Assembly (NCBI GenBank): GCA_019456145.1 | Contig: VRUL01000023.1 | Location: 1-64,000 of the forward strand | Direction: 5' to 3' | Source of the DNA: Planctomycetota bacterium | Lineage (GTDB): Bacteria > Planctomycetota > Phycisphaerae > Sedimentisphaerales > Anaerobacaceae | DNA: 64,000 nt | Part shown: piece after piece, positions 35,517-43,700 of the stretch | How positions within the stretch are numbered: the first letter of the stretch is position 1 | Layout: every line of letters begins with the position of its first letter | The notes under the pieces: generated by a model | Seen by the model: only the letters and a program-made list of their open reading frames with translations | Told to the model about the DNA's origin: nothing | Database searches by the model: none | Made by a program: the position numbers and the translations under genes

Positions 35517-37697
35517 TCAACCAAAGATTTTCTTCTGGCCCCTGCTGATCGGCATAGAACGGATGCGCACGCCCGTAGCGGCAAAGACGGCATTGCCGAT
35601 GGCCGGGGCGATTGCGATAATGGGCGTCTCACCACCCCCGGCTGAGGGAATGTCAGTTTTGTTGATCAGATGGACATCGATTTTGGGAACGTCCTTGAAC
35701 CGCGGCACACGATACCCTGCGAAGCTTGCGTTCAGGATTTTGCCGTCAGCGAATTCTATTTCTTCACCCATCGCCGGCCCCATACCCATCATAATGCAAC
35801 CCTGTACCTGGGAAAGCAGGTTGTCAGGATTTTGGATTGGGCCGCATTCGAAGGTTTGACAGACCTGATGCACTTTTATCTGCCCCTGTTTGCGATTAAT
35901 ACCCACTTCCACACATGAAGCCACATAGGAATTCTTTTCGGTACCGCAGGCCAGCCCCACGCCAATATCAGCGGTGACTTTTTTCCTGCGTGCCGGCCAA
36001 TCGAATTTCTTAGCAGCGGTTTCAAGGACGGTTCGCATACGTGGATCATCGATATGGGCAAGTCTGAAGGCAAGCGGGTCAGCCCCTGCTGCTGCGGCAA
36101 GTTCGTCTATGAATGACTCCCTTGCAAAGTTGTTGGCCGTTGCAGCCAGGCACCGATATGAACCCTGGCGTAAAGGAGAATCGGAGCCTAAGGACCGTGT
36201 CCTGATGTTGGCTATCCTGTAGGGCGGTTCGATAGCTGAACCACCGGCGTTGATGTTGGTGAAGTCCCAGGCAATAAGCGAGCCGTTGCTGTCCAGGCCT
36301 CCCTTGCATTCGATGACTGCTGCCGGCCGAAAATAAGCCCAGGTGAACTCTTCAGCACGAGTCCAGTGCACGGCCACCGGGCGTCCGAACGCCTTGGCCA
36401 ATCTTGCGGCTTCTTCTGCTGCTTCACCGCTATGCTTACCCCCGAATCCACCACCCATATCGGGCACAATAACGCGGATGCGGTCGGACGGAATTCCTAA
36501 AGCGCGGGCCAGGCTTCCTTGTACTCGCTGTGGACCGTCGACGCCCGTCCACACGGTCAACTTGTCCTGGTTCCATTCTGCTATTGCCGCCCTCGGTTCC
36601 ATTGGGGTATGCTGAACATAGGCGACTTCGTATGTTTGCTCCAGAACCTTGCTTGCATCGGCAAGACCTTTGTCAATAGAGCCCCTGGTTCTGGCGCGTG
36701 ATCTTGAGCCTGACCGAGCATTTTTCTTGAGATGAGAAAACAGGTCCTTGCTCGATGTATGAGAAATGGTTTTCCATGATGCGGTTTTGGCAAGAGCCTT
36801 CAGTGCCTGGGCGGCAAGAAACGAAGATGGCGCAGCGCATCCGGCGAACTGACCGTCGCGGACGACGACCACGTCCTTCATGGCCCTGGCTTTGGAAAGA
36901 TCGATCGATTCAAGCGTGGCCCCATAAGAAGGGGGGCGCAGGATTTTTCCGTAGAGCATATTTGGACGCACGATGTCCGAAGGATAACGGTGTGCACCTG
37001 TGACCAGGTCCCGCCTGTTTGGCCTGGGAACGGCAGTACCGAGCACTTTCCATTCATCGATCGGTGTAACAGTTACATCGGAGGGAATGGTTTGTGCAAA
37101 AGCCCCGGCAATGTCCTTTGATTTGGCCAGGTCCGCGTAGGTGATAGTCTGTTTCTTTGCCCGGTGAGTAATGGCGCCATTGCGCACCTCCACGGTACTT
37201 TTTTTGGTTTGCCACTGTTCGCACGCCATGTCTACCAGGATGTTTCTTGCCGTTGCACAAGCCCTGCGTACTGCCGGGACGGTCGAAGGTGTTGTTCGGC
37301 TGCCGGCAGTTATACCGTCATCAGGGACCAGGGCCGTATCAGCCATCACCAGGCGAATCCGGTCAACAGCAACCCGCAGCTCTTCTGCCGCTGCTTGTGT
37401 TAATTGTGCTCTTGCACCCTGGCCTTCCTCGACCTTACCTGTCATCACTGTAATAGTGCCATCCTTGTTGATGTGGAGTCTTGCCGCTACTTTTATAGAT
37501 TGGCGACTACGTCCGCGACGCCGGCCGAAAGAGACGCCCTCAGTTACCGAGATTAGAAGACCCGCACCGAGCAGTTTCACAAAGGAACGCCGGCTCAGTT
37601 CGAATTGGCCTCCCGATTCATCGGACATCTCAGATAGTTGTGGTTCTCCCTGGGAATCCATACGGACGACTGTTTTAGCTGAGATATCTCTTTTCAT
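35517..37697 (-). CDS. Tat-exported molybdopterin subunit of a xanthine dehydrogenase/isoquinoline oxidoreductase-type enzyme
   Basis: 726 residues from the ATG at 37697, which overlaps the stop of the FeS-subunit gene (ATGA). Twin-arginine signal SRRSFVKLLGAGLLISVTEG at about 35-54. Molybdopterin-domain motifs: VEEGQGARAQLTQAAAEEL; VQHTPMEPRAAIAEW; MGGGFGGKHSGEAAEEAARLAK; and late AGGGETPIIAIAPAIGNAVF, where the Glu of GGGE is the likely catalytic base. The single-chain form with a Tat signal resembles IorB/aldehyde oxidoreductase subunits that work in the periplasm. No FAD subunit and no cytochrome partner are nearby, so the electron acceptor is unknown. Confidence 0.9.
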   Translation of the reverse strand: MKRDISAKTVVRMDSQGEPQLSEMSDESGGQFELSRRSFVKLLGAGLLISVTEGVSFGRRRGRSRQSIKVAARLHINKDGTITVMTGKVEEGQGARAQLTQAAAEELRVAVDRIRLVMADTALVPDDGITAGSRTTPSTVPAVRRACATARNILVDMACEQWQTKKSTVEVRNGAITHRAKKQTITYADLAKSKDIAGAFAQTIPSDVTVTPIDEWKVLGTAVPRPNRRDLVTGAHRYPSDIVRPNMLYGKILRPPSYGATLESIDLSKARAMKDVVVVRDGQFAGCAAPSSFLAAQALKALAKTASWKTISHTSSKDLFSHLKKNARSGSRSRARTRGSIDKGLADASKVLEQTYEVAYVQHTPMEPRAAIAEWNQDKLTVWTGVDGPQRVQGSLARALGIPSDRIRVIVPDMGGGFGGKHSGEAAEEAARLAKAFGRPVAVHWTRAEEFTWAYFRPAAVIECKGGLDSNGSLIAWDFTNINAGGSAIEPPYRIANIRTRSLGSDSPLRQGSYRCLAATANNFARESFIDELAAAAGADPLAFRLAHIDDPRMRTVLETAAKKFDWPARRKKVTADIGVGLACGTEKNSYVASCVEVGINRKQGQIKVHQVCQTFECGPIQNPDNLLSQVQGCIMMGMGPAMGEEIEFADGKILNASFAGYRVPRFKDVPKIDVHLINKTDIPSAGGGETPIIAIAPAIGNAVFAATGVRIRSMPISRGQKKIFG

Positions 37698-38173
37698 GAG
37701 CTTTTCCCCTGTATTTTCTCGGCGGCGCCACGCACGGCATTGAGGATTTTCGTATATCCGTTGCACCGGCATATATTGACATTCATCGCTGTAGCAATTT
37801 GATCATCTGTAGGATCAGGATTCTTTTGGAGCAGCGCAGCAGCCGACATAATCATTCCGGGCGTGCAATACCCGCACTGCATCGCCCCCTCTGCAAGAAA
37901 AGCCTGCTGAACAGGATGCAGCGAGTCTCCCTTGGCCAGTCCTTCGATAGTAGTGATAGACTTCCTATCAGCCTGAACTACAGGGGTGACGCAAGAGAGC
38001 ACGCGTTTGCCATTCATCAGGACCGTACATGCACCGCAGAGGCCCTGGCCGCAGCCGTACTTGGTGCCGGTCAGATGCAGTTGTTCCCGAAGCACATCGA
38101 GAAGAGGGCGCTGCGGCTGTGTAGTGATTGTCCTTTTAATTCCATTGACAGTCAGGGTAATCGTCACATCCAT
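37694..38173 (-). CDS. (2Fe-2S)-binding subunit of the molybdenum hydroxylase
   Basis: 159 residues, typical length. The N-terminal plant-type ferredoxin domain has GCGQGLCGACTVLMNG and a fourth Cys (VLSC). The C-terminal helical 2Fe-2S domain has QCGYCTPGMIM and NICRCNGYTKI. It passes electrons from the molybdenum site of its partner encoded directly downstream with ATGA overlap. It has no signal peptide, so it is probably carried through the Tat pathway with the large subunit. Confidence 0.95.
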   Translation of the reverse strand: MDVTITLTVNGIKRTITTQPQRPLLDVLREQLHLTGTKYGCGQGLCGACTVLMNGKRVLSCVTPVVQADRKSITTIEGLAKGDSLHPVQQAFLAEGAMQCGYCTPGMIMSAAALLQKNPDPTDDQIATAMNVNICRCNGYTKILNAVRGAAEKIQGKSS

Positions 38174-38337
38174 AATACAGCCTCCATAGAACCGTTATTA
38201 GAGTTGTTCCGAACCGTATTATAGCGAGGTTAAGCGGTTGTTGCAAAGGTTTTAGAAAATAAAAATGGACAGCAATACAAATTGTTGCCGCCACAGAGTG
38301 TGTTTGTTTACGGATTTCGGTAGGGGAAAAAACAAAA

Positions 38338-38366
38338 TGGGGCGGGGTCTCACGGACACCGCCCCA
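38338..38366. repeat. GC-rich hairpin
   Basis: TGGGGCGG and CCGCCCCA form an 8-bp stem around 13 nt. It is not followed by a U-run in either direction that would make a convincing terminator. It could be a regulatory or transcript-end structure. Confidence 0.45.
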
Positions 38367-38578
38367 AAGTTTCACCAGAGTAACTTCTGGAGGTAATTTA
38401 TTTAGCATGAACTACGATGTTTCCACCTTGCAGTACTCCGCCAGCTCGTTGGGTTGGTTCCACGATTTTTTTGCGGCCGGAAAGTTCATACAACGATTAG
38501 TGATTGAAATAGCTAACAGCCGCTTTGACGGCAAAAATCAATGATTGGCAGAGTTTGCAAAATTTTTGCATTTTGGCC

Positions 38579-38607
38579 TTGACATAAGTGCTTAAAGGCA
38601 CTAAGAT
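38579..38607 (+). promoter_or_regulatory. Promoter for the beta-helix protein
   Basis: TTGACA at 38579-38584, a 17-nt spacer, TAAGAT at 38602-38607; the gene starts at 38714. Confidence 0.5.
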
Positions 38608-38713
38608 TAATAAAGAAGTATCTGCGAGGCTTTGCACCTTTTGTTACAGGCGAAGAAAAGACGTTTCCATTACGAACTCTTAATGACCGCATTGGTCAGA
38701 AAGTGGGTTTAAA

Positions 38714-39901
38714 ATGAAGAAAGGAGCATATCTCAAAACCTGTGGAATGATATTAGTTTTTTCGCTGGGGATAGCATCCATAACTTCGGCAAGGACGATT
38801 ACCGTCGATGATGACCTGCCTGCGGACTTTAATAATATCCAGGCCGCTATCAATGATGCAAATGACGGCGACACAGTTCTTGTAGCGGACGGCACATACA
38901 CAGGCACGGGCAACAGAGATATTGACTTTCTCGGCAAGGCAATTACGCTGCGCAGCGAAAACGGGCCCCAGAACTGTATTATTAACTGTCAGGGCTCTGG
39001 CCGAGGATTCTATTTTCACAGTGGCGAAGATGCAAATTCAGTTCTGGACGGTTTTACCATTATCAATGGATATAAAGCAAATGGCGGTGGCATCAGGTGT
39101 ACGGGAAGCAGCCCCCATATAACCAATTGTGTAATAACTGATAACGTGGCTCCGTGGGTCCCCGGCTTCCCAGGTTCCTTTGCTACGTCTGGAGGTGGAA
39201 TCCTAACCGAAGTTTGCTCCCCAATAATTGACAACTGTATTATTTCTAACAACATAGCGACCGATAGAGGTGGTGGAATCAAATGCTATACAGGAGGCGA
39301 TCCTCGCTACAGCCCGACTTTAAGAAACTGCATTATTACCGGCAACACAGCCCACATCGGCGGTGCGCTGTACAGGTGCAGGGGCCCAATTACTAACTGC
39401 ACCATTTGCTACAACTCCGCCAGTCTCCGCGGCGGAGGAGTATATGATTGCGGAGGTCTTATCACCAACTGCATTATATGGAGCAATGGGGATGATCTTT
39501 ATCTATCTTCTGCCACGTACTCCTGCATCGAGGACTTCGATTCAGGTACAGGAAATATTCATTCCGATCCCTGTTTTGCCGATTTGAATAATGATGATTA
39601 CCATCTGAAATCTCAGGCAGGCAGATGGGAGCCGAATAACCAAACATGGGTGAAGGATGAGGTAACCAGTCCATGTATTGATGGAGGCGACCCAGGTAGT
39701 CCAATTGGTGACGAGCCCTTTCCCAATGGCGGCATAATTAATATGGGAGCATACGGCGGCACGACCGAGGCCAGCAAGTCATACTTTGGCCGGCCGCCGT
39801 GTGAAATCATCATTGCAGGTGATGTAAACGGGGACTGCATCGTTAATTACCTGGACTTTAGACTTATGGCGCTGAACTGGCTTCGAGATGAAAGACTATA
39901 A
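38714..39901 (+). CDS. Secreted right-handed beta-helix protein with dockerin-like tail
   Basis: 395 residues. Signal peptide (about 1-26, ends ITSA). Residues about 27-290 are beta-helix rungs of the Planctomycete polymorphic type ('ITVDDDLPADFNNIQAAINDANDGDTVLVADGTY', then repeating 'ITNCVITDN', 'IIDNCIISNN', 'LRNCIITGN'). Then comes the common 'SPCIDGGDPGSP...NGGIINMGAYGGT' segment and a C-terminal dockerin-like calcium loop DVNGDCIVNYLDFRLMALNWL. Beta-helix folds often bind or cleave polysaccharides; no catalytic residues are identifiable. The same INMGAYG segment occurs in the protein at 25018. Confidence 0.88.
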   Translation: MKKGAYLKTCGMILVFSLGIASITSARTITVDDDLPADFNNIQAAINDANDGDTVLVADGTYTGTGNRDIDFLGKAITLRSENGPQNCIINCQGSGRGFYFHSGEDANSVLDGFTIINGYKANGGGIRCTGSSPHITNCVITDNVAPWVPGFPGSFATSGGGILTEVCSPIIDNCIISNNIATDRGGGIKCYTGGDPRYSPTLRNCIITGNTAHIGGALYRCRGPITNCTICYNSASLRGGGVYDCGGLITNCIIWSNGDDLYLSSATYSCIEDFDSGTGNIHSDPCFADLNNDDYHLKSQAGRWEPNNQTWVKDEVTSPCIDGGDPGSPIGDEPFPNGGIINMGAYGGTTEASKSYFGRPPCEIIIAGDVNGDCIVNYLDFRLMALNWLRDERL

Positions 39902-39976
39902 GAGTATCCCTTTTGTAGTAAACATGAAGAAATCAAGGACATGTTCGGCACTTAGTTCAATGAAAGGAGTCAGCAG

Positions 39977-40465
39977 ATGTTTACACGCACAATGATTGAT
40001 CGAATGATTTTGGCGTTTTTTGTTTTGGTGGTGGTAGAGGTTAGGGGTGATGTGATTTTGCCGGGGGAGCCGATTCCAGAGCCCAATTACAAGCCTGACG
40101 AAATCATCGTGAAATTCGACTCGGCTGTGGCTGACAGTCTGGCGGAGCAGTTAGCCGCAGGAGTGCCGATCGAAATGCTGACATTAACCGAGTCTCTGGA
40201 TAACCTCAACAGCAGATACGAGGCAAGAAATATTGGAGCTATTTTTAAAAGCTTTTATGCCGACAGGCAGCGTATAGAAGCTCTTCTACAGAAAGACGAA
40301 GCCGGTTTAACAAAAAGACAGAAGCGTCTGGTCAGAAGGCTAAGACGCGCCCCTAAAGATGCAAAAGTTCCTGATTTAGGCCGAATATACAAGCTCGAGT
40401 TTGAGCCGGGGCAGGCAACCCATCAGGCAGCGGCTACACCTTCACCCGGCGTTGTCAATTCGTAG
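39977..40465 (+). pseudogene. Chimeric gene remnant: subtilase-type prodomain joined to a lamin-tail C-terminus
   Basis: 162 codons with ribosome-binding site AAAGGAG and a signal peptide (about 1-24). Residues 25-145 look like the N-terminal prodomain of secreted S8 peptidases (KPDEIIVKFDS ... LGRIYKLEFEPGQ), but the peptidase domain is absent. The last ten residues, ATPSPGVVNS, and about 30 nt beyond the stop match the end and 3' flank of the large CotH/lamin-tail gene (46620-46690). It therefore looks like a deletion fusion of two genes. A short functional protein cannot be excluded. Confidence 0.65.
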
Positions 40466-40758
40466 ATTCCTGAACATAAAGGCAAATATACAAGGTAAGC
40501 TTCGCCTTTGCCAGTTATTAAAAACTGCCTCTTCCTATCACTGCAAGCCACATCGGAACATCAAGATGTCCCCTATACGTCCCATAAACAAGACAAAAAG
40601 TGCCTTGACTTAACCACCTTAAATATGTTATATTAAACTCTCGTTTATACGTTATTGGTTGTATAAGGCCCACAAATTACAAAGATAAAATCGCGGCCTA
40701 TGGCCCAAAACATCAGTGCAGTCGCCATGGCGCCTAGCCAGGGAGGAAGGAAATAAGG
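40466..40758. other. Intergenic region upstream of the CotH protein
   Basis: Carries the duplicated 3' flank (to about 40490), the promoter at 40605-40634 and a long purine-rich ribosome-binding region (GGGAGGAAGGAAATAAGG). No gene is supported. Confidence 0.5.
40605..40634 (+). promoter_or_regulatory. Promoter for the CotH/lamin-tail protein
   Basis: TTGACT at 40605-40610, a 17-nt spacer, TTATAT at 40628 (or TATATT at 40629 with 18 nt). Confidence 0.5.
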
Positions 40759-43700
40759 ATGCCCATATCTGTGAAAACTTCGTTGTCCGCTTGGGGACGC
40801 CTTACGGCGCTATTAGTGGTATTGATAGCATTTTTGGCTGGTTCGGTTAGCGCCCAGCCTCAACTCGTAGGCGATCTGAATGCAGACCTTATAGTTAATT
40901 TCAAAGACCTGCGAATTCTTTCGTGGGAGTGGCTGAATCCCGGCTGTCTTCCCCCTACCTGCAAAGCTGACATTGATGGGATCAATAGCGTAAATATGGC
41001 TGACGTGGCCCTGTTGGCAAACAACTGGCAGATAGAAGAGCTCCACGTAGTCATCAGCGAGTTCATGGCATCCAATATTAACACATTACTGGATGGAGAC
41101 GGCCTTTCTTCTGACTGGATTGAACTCTACAATCCGGCCGGCATGGCTGTCAATCTGGATGGCTGGTATCTGACCGACAATAAAAACAACCTGACCAAAT
41201 GGCAATTTCCGAACGGTCTGGCGATTGATCCGGGTGAGTTCCTGATTGTCTTTGCTTCGGACAAGACGTTTGAGAATTATCCGGGTAATTACCCGTATCT
41301 TGACGCAGGCGGTTACTATCATACCAACTTCAATCTCGATAAAGATCCTGGTGAGTATCTGGCGTTGGTAGCACCTGGTGGTAACACCGTCATTCATGAA
41401 TATGCGCCTGAATACCCTGTACAGTTGACAGATATTTCTTACGGCCTGACACAGTACTCGGCGACTCTGATACCAATGGGTATGGACGCTTCCTACCACG
41501 TGCCAACCAGCGGCGATGCGGCTCTGGGCACAGGTTGGGCTGCTGCTGATTTCAACGATTCAGCATGGGACACCGGAAAGACCGGTATTGGGTTTGGCCT
41601 TGGCGGCGAACGAATGGTTGCCTACAACGATTGCGTGTATCGCAGCAGCGACCAGTACATTGCCAACAACGTTACGACCTATGATATTGGTAGTGGGCAT
41701 CCTGGTCTGACATCCGGGCCGTTGGTAGATCAGGCCACAGGTGATAACACGGGCGTAACGGTAACGCTGACAGAGAACGGTGGTGTCAGATGGCAGCCGG
41801 AACCCGGTAATGGCGGAAGTGACTGCGCCGTAGGCACTGATGCTTATAACACATTCGGTGGTATAGCAGATATGACCGGCGTGATATATTATGGCAGTGC
41901 AGGTTGGTGGGTCGACCTGACGTTCACAGGTTTGGATCCGACAACAGGGTACACATTTGCTACATCGGCTGCTCGCGGCAATTACAGCGGTCGATTGACG
42001 ATCTATACGCTTACCGGCGCCGATACATACACTAATGCCAGCACTATCGGCGTAGATGTTCTCGCTGAAAACAAGGTGAGGTTCAACACCGGTGACAATA
42101 TCAGCGAAGGTTATGTTGCACGTTGGACGGGCATTACGGCGGCCGATGGCAGCTTTACGGTCCGTGCCGAGGCCGATCCGGGTAACGCTGATGGTAAGGC
42201 GTATTCCTTTGATGTCTTTATGCTTGAGGGAGGGAACCGAGGCACCGATGTGAATGATGATATGTTAGGTGTAAATTCCTCACTTTGGATGCGAACTGAG
42301 TTTAATCTCCAAGAGGGTGACCAGGAGATTTTCGATACGCTCACGTTGCGGATGAAATATGAGGACGGCTTTGTGGCATATCTTAACGAGCAGGAGGTTG
42401 CGTTACGAAATGCTCCGAATTCGGTGCAGTGGGACTCTACGGCCCTTTCCGACCGTCCGGATGGGGACGCTTCGGTTGCTGAGGTGATTAATATTATGGC
42501 TTCTGTGAACGCATTGCAAGGCGGCATGAACGTTCTGGCCATTCACGGGCTTAACGACAACGCTACCGATCCTAATTTTCTGATTTTGCCTGACCTGGTC
42601 GCCGCCAGCAATATGAGTGTTCCACAATACTTCACCACAGCGACACCGGGCGTGTTCAACGTTCCCGGCGCACAGGGTGTTGTTGAAGAGGTCTGGTACA
42701 GCCACGAACGTGGTTTCTATGACACTCCATTCCCGTTAATCCTGTCCACTGGAGAGGATGGCGCTGATATCCGTTACACTATTGATGGTTCGCAGCCCAC
42801 GATAACGCATGGATTTACTTACACGAGCCCAATTAACGTGAGTCAAACTACGACAGTCCGTGCCGTTGCGGTCAAGCCGGGCTGGCTGGATTCTGTGGTT
42901 GAGGCACACACGTACCTATTCCTCGACGACGTCATCCTGCAATCGGCAAGTCCACCGGGTTTCCCCAGTACGTGGGGCTCAACTTCCGCTGAGTACGGGA
43001 TGGATCCTGATGTTGTCGGACAAGGTGGCAGCGACCTGTTCGGAGGCATATACGCCACCACCATCAAAAACGACCTGAAGTCTATTCCCACAATGTCGAT
43101 AGTAATGGATTTGAATGACCTGTTCGGCCCGAGCGGTATCTACTCCAACCCGAGATCAGGCGGCGTGGCATGGGAAAGGGCAGGGTCGGTCGAGTTGATT
43201 TTCCCGGATGGCTCAGAGGATTACCAGGCCAACTGCGGTGTCCGCATATACGGTGGTGTCGGACGTTATGAACAATTCGAGAAGCACACGCTGCGTCTTC
43301 TGTTCAAGAGCTTATACGGACCGACGAAGATGCGGTTTCCGTTGTTTGGTGAAGTTGCGACCGACGAGTTTGACACCATTATCCTTCGTGCCGGCTTCAA
43401 TAACTCCTGGCACCGGCATCAAACTACGGAGGAAAGAAATACTCAGTTAATTCGGGACCAATGGATATGTCGCTCACAATTAGCCATGGGTCAGTTGGGT
43501 CTGTCCGGTACGTTTGTCCACCTATACCTTAACGGTCTGTACTGGGGATTGTACAATCCCGTGGAACGTTGTACTGCAGACTTTGGCTCCAGTTATCTTG
43601 GCGGTGAAAAGGAAGAATATGATGCACTCAACTCTTACCCGCGCAACGTAGTTGATGGTACTGCCGATGCCTGGAACACGACCCAGAACCTTTCTGAAGC

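Larger units (their letters stand above)
38174..38713. other. Divergent intergenic region with hairpins
   Basis: Contains a TGGGGCGG/CCGCCCCA hairpin at 38338-38366, a small CCAGA/TCTGG hairpin near 38375-38390, and the promoter at 38579-38607. A 45-codon open frame at 38407-38544 (starts MNYDVSTLQYSA) has GGAGG 13 nt upstream, but no similarity or coding signature is recognised, so it is not called as a gene. Confidence 0.5.

Noticed and set aside
38407..38544. 45-codon open frame beginning MNYDVSTLQYSA
   Set aside because: The ribosome-binding site is 13 nt away, and no conserved or membrane features were seen; kept only as a remark.
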